A DNA stretch of 9,219 bases from NCBI GenBank assembly GCA_041946865.1, contig JBHGBF010000222.1, positions 1 to 9,219 on the forward strand, written 5' to 3'. Position numbers and translations under genes: made by a program. The stretch's first letter is position 1. Every line of letters begins with the position of its first letter. The notes below the pieces were generated by a model that had not been told where the DNA came from, ran no database searches, and saw only the letters and a list, made by a program, of their open reading frames with translations. This stretch comes from RPQK01 sp041946865 (lineage in GTDB: Bacteria > Acidobacteriota > UBA6911 > RPQK01). This document shows positions 5,783-9,219 of this stretch, piece after piece.

Positions 5783-6913
5783 ATGCCTGCAGCTCCCAAA
5801 CGCCGACATTTCGACATCGCCATCCTCGGTACTCGTGGAATCCCCGCTAACTACGGCGGTTTCGAGACGTTTGCCGAGGAGCTGTCGACACGCCTGGTGC
5901 AGCGCGGCCACCGCGTCACCGTCTATGGCCGCTACCATTTCGTCCCGAACTCGTTGAGGGAGTGCCGGGGCGTGAGGCTCCGCGTACTCCCCTGCATCCG
6001 GCGCAAGTACTTCGACACCGTAAGCCATACGGTTCTCGCCACGCTCGCAGCACTTTTCGCCTCCCACGACGTGGTGCTCGTGTGCAACGCCGTCAACGCC
6101 TTTCTCTGCGGATTGCCCACTCTGGCCGGGCAAAAGGTCATTCTGAACGTCGATGGGATAGAAAGGCAGCGCAGGAAATGGAATCTGGCCGGGCGCCTCG
6201 CTTACCGGCTCGGGGAGTTCCTGGCCACGGTCCTTCCCGACGCCGTGGTTGCCGATGCCCAGGTTATCAGGGAGTACTACGCCGAGGAGTACGGGTTTCA
6301 GGCTCGATTCATTCCGTACGGCGCGCTGGTCGATCAAACGGGCTCGACGGAGACGCCGGAGCGCCTCGGATTGACCCCCGGCTGCTACCTGCTCTATGTG
6401 AGCCGCCTGGAGCCTGAGAATAACGCGCACCTGGTGATTGAGGCGCACATTCGGTCCGGGGTTCAGCTCCCCCTGGTCGTAGTCGGGGATGCGCCTTACT
6501 CGCGGGAGTACATTGCGTCACTGGAGCGCCGGGCGGCGGGGCGGAAGGTTCTTCTGCCCGGCGCTATCTACGGCCTGGGGTACCGGGAGCTTCTTTCCCA
6601 TTGCCTGTGCTACATCCATGCCACCGAGGTGGGAGGCACGCACCCGGCGCTCATAGAAGCGATGGGCGCTGGCTGTCTGGCGCTTGTGAACGACACTCCT
6701 GAGAACAGAGAAGTACTGGGAGACGCGGGTCTCGTTTATCGGTTCAATAACGTCGATTCACTGGCCGCCCTGCTTCGTGAAGTCTGCTCTCGGAAAGAAG
6801 ACTTCGCGGGCCTCCGGTTAAGGGCCCAGGAGCGGGTACGCCAGTGCTATGATTGGGAATCCGTCGTGAACGAGTACGAAAAGCTCTTCGAGGAGCTCGT
6901 GGCGCGCGGTTAA
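5783..6913 (+). CDS. GT4-family glycosyltransferase with DUF1972-type N-terminal domain
   Basis: 376 residues from ATG 5783, a two-domain GT-B enzyme that would add a sugar from a nucleotide donor to a growing lipid-linked glycan on the cytoplasmic face. The N-terminus IAILGTRGIPANYGGFETFA (12-31) is the hallmark of the DUF1972 domain found in rhamnosyl- and related transferases of capsule and O-antigen loci. The C-terminal GT4 domain shows LLYVSRLEPENN (203-214), VVVGDA (232-237), LPGAIYG (258-264) and TEVGGTHPALIEAMGAG (281-297). The last keeps the final Glu of the E-x7-E motif; Gly replaces the first, as I recall is common in this subgroup. Donor and acceptor cannot be read from sequence. 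An in-frame TTG at 5762 lies inside the hairpin, so ATG 5783 is preferred. Neither start has a Shine-Dalgarno sequence, so initiation may depend on coupling or an unstructured leader. Confidence 0.88.
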   Translation: MPAAPKRRHFDIAILGTRGIPANYGGFETFAEELSTRLVQRGHRVTVYGRYHFVPNSLRECRGVRLRVLPCIRRKYFDTVSHTVLATLAALFASHDVVLVCNAVNAFLCGLPTLAGQKVILNVDGIERQRRKWNLAGRLAYRLGEFLATVLPDAVVADAQVIREYYAEEYGFQARFIPYGALVDQTGSTETPERLGLTPGCYLLYVSRLEPENNAHLVIEAHIRSGVQLPLVVVGDAPYSREYIASLERRAAGRKVLLPGAIYGLGYRELLSHCLCYIHATEVGGTHPALIEAMGAGCLALVNDTPENREVLGDAGLVYRFNNVDSLAALLREVCSRKEDFAGLRLRAQERVRQCYDWESVVNEYEKLFEELVARG

Positions 6914-6920
6914 GAAAAAT

Positions 6921-6979
6921 CCGCGAATTTCCACGAATTTTGTGAATCAACACGAATTTGTATTCGTGTTGATTTGCGG
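6921..6979. repeat. Palindromic intergenic element 3 with about 10-bp GAAT periodicity
   Basis: The core stem AATCAACACGAAT (6945-6957) and ATTCGTGTTGATT (6962-6974) is perfect for 13 bp with a TTGT loop. CCGC (6921-6924) and GCGG (6976-6979) mark the outer ends. On the left side GAAT recurs at 6925, 6935, 6944 and 6954, spacing 10, 9 and 10 bp, close to one helical turn. CGAATTTCCACGAAT (6924-6938) corresponds to the shared core of elements 1 and 2. It is clearly more AT-rich than the genes around it. The GCGG end overlaps the ribosome site of the permease gene. Confidence 0.85.
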
Positions 6980-6984
6980 GAGGA
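6978..6984 (+). promoter_or_regulatory. Ribosome binding site deciding the TTG start at 6988
   Basis: GGGAGGA contains a strong Shine-Dalgarno core (GGAGG, 6979-6983) placed 4 bases before TTG 6988, which supports this non-ATG start. It touches the right arm of element 3. Confidence 0.6.
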
Positions 6985-6987
6985 CGA

Positions 6988-7809
6988 TTGGGCGTCGCGA
7001 ATTTCAGGCTCGCCATCATCTCCGGCAATTTCTTCAGGAAGATCCTCCTGCAGCGGCACCTGATCTGGAACTTTGTGCTTCGTGACCTGAAAGCCCGCTA
7101 CGTAGGGTCCTTCATGGGGCTGTTCTGGTCCGTAATCCATCCGCTGGTGCTGCTGGTCAGCTATACTTTCGTGTTTTCCGTTATTTTCCAGGTCAGACCG
7201 TCGTTGAAAACGATCGACAACTTCGCGCTTTTCGCGTTTTGCGGCATGCTCCCGTGGCTTTACTTCCAGGAAACGGTGGTCAGGTCCTGCACCTCGGTGA
7301 TCGATCAAAGTCATCTGATCCGCAAGACTCTTTTCCCTTCGGAGATCCTCCCGATCACCATGGCCCTCTCCAACCTGGTCACCCACGTGGTGGGATTCGC
7401 GATTTTGCTCGTTGCGCTGATTGCTTACGGTGTGCTTGGCTGGGCGGTCCTTCTGGTCCCGGCCTATCTCTTCCTGCTGATTCTGATGGCCATCGGCCTC
7501 GGCTGGCTGGTCGCGTCGCTACAGGTCTTTCTCCGCGACACTGCGCAGGTGCTTTCGGTGCTGATGGTTTTCTGGTTCTGGTTCACACCCATCTTTTACC
7601 AGATCGAGCACGTCCCCGCCCCGTATCGGCCAGTCATCCGGCTGAATCCTCTGACTCACGTGGTCGAAGGATATCGGAAGCTGCTGCTGGAAAACGTTTT
7701 GCCTGACCCGTACTCGTTTCTCGCACTCCTGCTGTTCAGCCTGGCCATCTTTGGCTTTGGAGGATTTGTCTTCAGAAACACCAAGAGGGAATTTGTGGAT
7801 GTCCTCTGA
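6988..7809 (+). CDS. wzm: ABC-2 type polysaccharide exporter permease (Wzm/TagG/KpsM-like)
   Basis: Membrane subunit of the ABC exporter that moves a finished lipid-linked O-antigen or capsule-type glycan across the inner membrane. 273 residues, normal for the family. An amphipathic N-terminal segment (about 12-35) leads into RDLKARYVGSFMGLFWSVIH (32-51), the typical ABC-2 entry motif. Hydrophobic segments lie at about 46-68, 78-97, 126-148, 151-176, 184-205 and 242-263. The conserved FLRDTAQVLSVLM (181-193) and LNPLTHVVEGYR (219-230) are present. The TTG start fits the strong ribosome site and the family N-terminus. The last 11 bases overlap the ATPase gene, implying translational coupling and a stoichiometric complex. 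The symbol reflects the paired Wzt-like ATPase; TagG or KpsM-type substrates cannot be excluded from this protein alone. Confidence 0.92.
   Translation: MGVANFRLAIISGNFFRKILLQRHLIWNFVLRDLKARYVGSFMGLFWSVIHPLVLLVSYTFVFSVIFQVRPSLKTIDNFALFAFCGMLPWLYFQETVVRSCTSVIDQSHLIRKTLFPSEILPITMALSNLVTHVVGFAILLVALIAYGVLGWAVLLVPAYLFLLILMAIGLGWLVASLQVFLRDTAQVLSVLMVFWFWFTPIFYQIEHVPAPYRPVIRLNPLTHVVEGYRKLLLENVLPDPYSFLALLLFSLAIFGFGGFVFRNTKREFVDVL
7785..7790 (+). promoter_or_regulatory. Ribosome binding site of the ATPase gene, inside the permease gene
   Basis: GAGGGA ends 8 bases before ATG 7799. This makes ATG 7799 much more likely than the in-frame TTG at 7751, which would add 16 residues with no family resemblance. 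Confidence 0.55.
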
Positions 7810-9076
7810 GCCTGTTATCCTCCTTAGATACCTGTCGAAGAAGTACCCGATCTACGATCGGCCTTCGCATAAGCTTTTGGAGCTGCTTACGCTCCGCAGG
7901 AAGCAGTTCCACCGCGAGTTCTGGGCTTTGCGCGACCTGGATCTCGAGGTTTTCCCGGGTTCCACAGTGGGCGTGATCGGCCAGAACGGATCAGGCAAGA
8001 GCACCCTTCTCCAGATCGTGGCGGGGATCCTCAGGCAGACGCGCGGCGATTGTCTGGTCAAGGGGACGGTAGCCGCGTTGCTGGAACTTGGTTCCGGCTT
8101 CAATCCCGAATTCACAGGGCGCGAAAACGTTTTCATGAACGGCGCCATCATGGGATTTACACGGGCGCAGGTCCAGGAGCGCCTCCCCCAGATCCTGGAG
8201 TTTGCCGAGATCGGCGATTTTGTCGACCAGCCGGTCAAGACCTATTCGAGCGGGATGTTCATGCGCCTCGCCTTCTCGGTGGCGATTCACGCCGACCCGG
8301 ACATTCTGCTGGTCGACGAGGCGCTCGCTGTCGGCGATGTCATCTTTCAGCACCGCTGCATCAACCGGATCAACCAGCTCAGGAAGGCAGGAAAAACGAT
8401 TCTGTTCGTAACGCACGATTTGCAAGCCGTTACTCGGTTCTGCGACCGGGCGATTCTCCTGGACCAGGGACAGAAACTCGAAGACGGAACACCGGAGCAC
8501 GTCGTGCAGCGCTACCAGGCGCTTGTTTTCGAGAGGGAGCGAAGGGCGGCCGGAAAGGGGGAATTCTGGAGCCCGGTGGATCAGGACAGCGGACTACAGG
8601 TCGTGAACACGATCCCCTTTATCCACAACCGGTTCGGCGAAGGCCGAGCGGAGATCCTGGGCATCATCCTGCTGTCAAACGACGGAGAAGTGCTGAACGA
8701 GATGCGCGAGAACCAGGAGGTCCAGCTGGTCATCTCGGCCCGGATCGGCCAGGACATCGAGCACCCGATCATCGGCTTCACGGTCCGCGATCGTCTGGGC
8801 GTAGAAATCACGTCCTCCAACACGTCTTATGAGGGTCTGCATCTGCCACCCGCCAGGTGCGGGGAGATCATCACGGTCGGCTTCAGGATCACGGTGCCGA
8901 GAATGCGTCCGGGGAGCTACTCGATCTCACCCGCCATCGCCCAAGGCAATATCTGGGAGCATGTCGTGGAAGACTGGATCGACAACGCCCTGATCATCAA
9001 CATCGCCGACAGCGGCCTGATTTACGGCATGATGCAGTGGCCGGTCAGAGTGACGTATAACGTACGGAAGAATTGA
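7799..9076 (+). CDS. wzt: ABC exporter ATPase with C-terminal glycan-binding domain (Wzt-like)
   Basis: 425 residues: an ABC ATPase (about 5-240) that powers export through the adjacent permease, followed by an extra domain (about 280-425). Walker A is GQNGSGKST (61-69), the signature YSSGM (149-153), Walker B ILLVDEALAVGD (169-180), and the H-loop His206 in VTHD. The insert RPSHKLLELL (21-30) and LELGSGFNPEFTGREN (95-110) are typical of the TagH/KpsT/Wzt branch. The C-terminal region is beta-rich with GFTVRDRLGVEITSSNT (326-342) and PGSYSISPAIAQG (371-383). It looks like the Wzt C-terminal immunoglobulin-like domain, which in characterised O-antigen exporters binds the modified non-reducing end of the glycan. 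Specificity here is unknown. It starts within the end of the permease gene, so the two are coupled. Confidence 0.94.
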   Translation: MSSEPVILLRYLSKKYPIYDRPSHKLLELLTLRRKQFHREFWALRDLDLEVFPGSTVGVIGQNGSGKSTLLQIVAGILRQTRGDCLVKGTVAALLELGSGFNPEFTGRENVFMNGAIMGFTRAQVQERLPQILEFAEIGDFVDQPVKTYSSGMFMRLAFSVAIHADPDILLVDEALAVGDVIFQHRCINRINQLRKAGKTILFVTHDLQAVTRFCDRAILLDQGQKLEDGTPEHVVQRYQALVFERERRAAGKGEFWSPVDQDSGLQVVNTIPFIHNRFGEGRAEILGIILLSNDGEVLNEMRENQEVQLVISARIGQDIEHPIIGFTVRDRLGVEITSSNTSYEGLHLPPARCGEIITVGFRITVPRMRPGSYSISPAIAQGNIWEHVVEDWIDNALIINIADSGLIYGMMQWPVRVTYNVRKN

Positions 9077-9113
9077 AGGGGTCTGCGCTCCGCAAAAGAG
9101 GCTGCGGCCCTGC

Positions 9114-9210
9114 CCAGCAGCGGGCTAAGTGGTCCACGCCCCAGGAAGGGGCTCGTGATGGAGGCGGCCGAACCCCTGCGGCCGCTGAAGCACCGAATCC
9201 AGCAGCGGGC
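9114..9210. repeat. Two direct copies of a 12-bp sequence
   Basis: CCAGCAGCGGGC occurs at 9114-9125 and 9199-9210, 85 bp apart, flanking the proposed start of the last gene. It may be chance in GC-rich DNA; the second copy lies within putative coding sequence. Confidence 0.35.
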
Positions 9211-9219
9211 ACGATTTGT
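9158..9219 (+). CDS. Start of a further gene, cut by the right window edge
   Basis: ATG 9158 (or the adjacent in-frame GTG 9155) is preceded by AGGAAGG (9143-9149), a good ribosome site 8 bases away. The frame stays open to the edge and reads MEAAEPLRPLKHRIQQRARF, a basic, proline-containing start without a signal peptide. It is in the same frame as the ATPase gene and follows it after about 80 bp without a clear terminator, so it is probably the next gene of the operon, where glycosyltransferases or methyltransferases are common. Twenty codons are too few to identify it. Confidence 0.4.
   Translation, partial: MEAAEPLRPLKHRIQQRARF

Noticed and set aside
4342..6979. The three palindromes as rho-independent terminators or as a CRISPR-like array
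   Set aside because: None is followed by a T-tract and all lie between genes of one pathway. Spacing of more than a kilobase with genes between them excludes a CRISPR array.
7751..7798. Extension of the ATPase to TTG 7751
   Set aside because: It would increase overlap with the permease gene and has no good ribosome site, whereas ATG 7799 has GAGGGA at suitable spacing.
8050..8832. Plus-strand open frame of 260 codons within the ATPase gene
   Set aside because: Arg/Gly/Pro-rich shadow frame overlapping a clear ABC ATPase with every motif in place.
9077..9157. Terminator or riboswitch after the ATPase gene
   Set aside because: Only short stems such as GGGTC/GGCCC can be drawn, with no T-run and no conserved riboswitch core that I recognise.

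Overview
The window is a piece of a moderately GC-rich bacterial chromosome (roughly 55-60% G+C by eye). It is dominated by an envelope polysaccharide synthesis and export operon. The Wzm/Wzt exporter pair, a UDP-HexNAc epimerase, a UDP-HexNAc dehydrogenase and a diaminopimelate decarboxylase together suggest a diderm with DAP-dependent lysine and peptidoglycan synthesis. Short 'CACGAAT'-type palindromes between genes remind me of intergenic repeats in uncultured soil lineages such as Acidobacteriota. That assignment is inference, and nothing in the window fixes the phylum.

Layout. At the left edge (1-152, minus) there may be the start of a membrane protein running off the window. At 296-1117 (plus) lies a polytopic membrane protein whose Ser/His/Asp/His/His spacing matches the CREST superfamily of alkaline-ceramidase-like metal-dependent hydrolases. 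At 1169-1900 (plus) follows an unrecognised single-pass, proline-rich, probably periplasmic protein. A GC-rich hairpin at 1961-1992 separates it from convergent lysA (2038-3270, minus). The 129-bp gap between lysA and the next gene holds candidate divergent promoters that share the segment 3303-3308. Their geometry predicts an almost leaderless lysA mRNA.

From 3400 rightward all genes are on the plus strand. They are a UDP-N-acetylhexosamine 4-epimerase-like SDR (GTG start), a UDP-N-acetylglucosamine 6-dehydrogenase-like protein, a GT4 glycosyltransferase with a DUF1972-type N-terminus, a Wzm-type ABC-2 permease and a Wzt-type ATPase. The ATPase carries a C-terminal putative glycan-binding domain. 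A probable further gene begins at 9158 and runs off the right edge. Together they would make UDP-GalNAcA or a similar UDP-HexNAc uronate, use it (inferred) in a lipid-linked glycan, and export the finished chain across the inner membrane by the ABC-transporter route.

The most unusual feature is that all three intergenic junctions of this operon (epimerase/dehydrogenase, dehydrogenase/glycosyltransferase, glycosyltransferase/permease) are filled by related but non-identical palindromes. They share a CGAAT(N)2-3CACGRAT core, and each sits between a stop codon and the next start. The tightly overlapping permease/ATPase junction has none. I see no rRNA, tRNA, CRISPR array, IS element or other complete mobile element.
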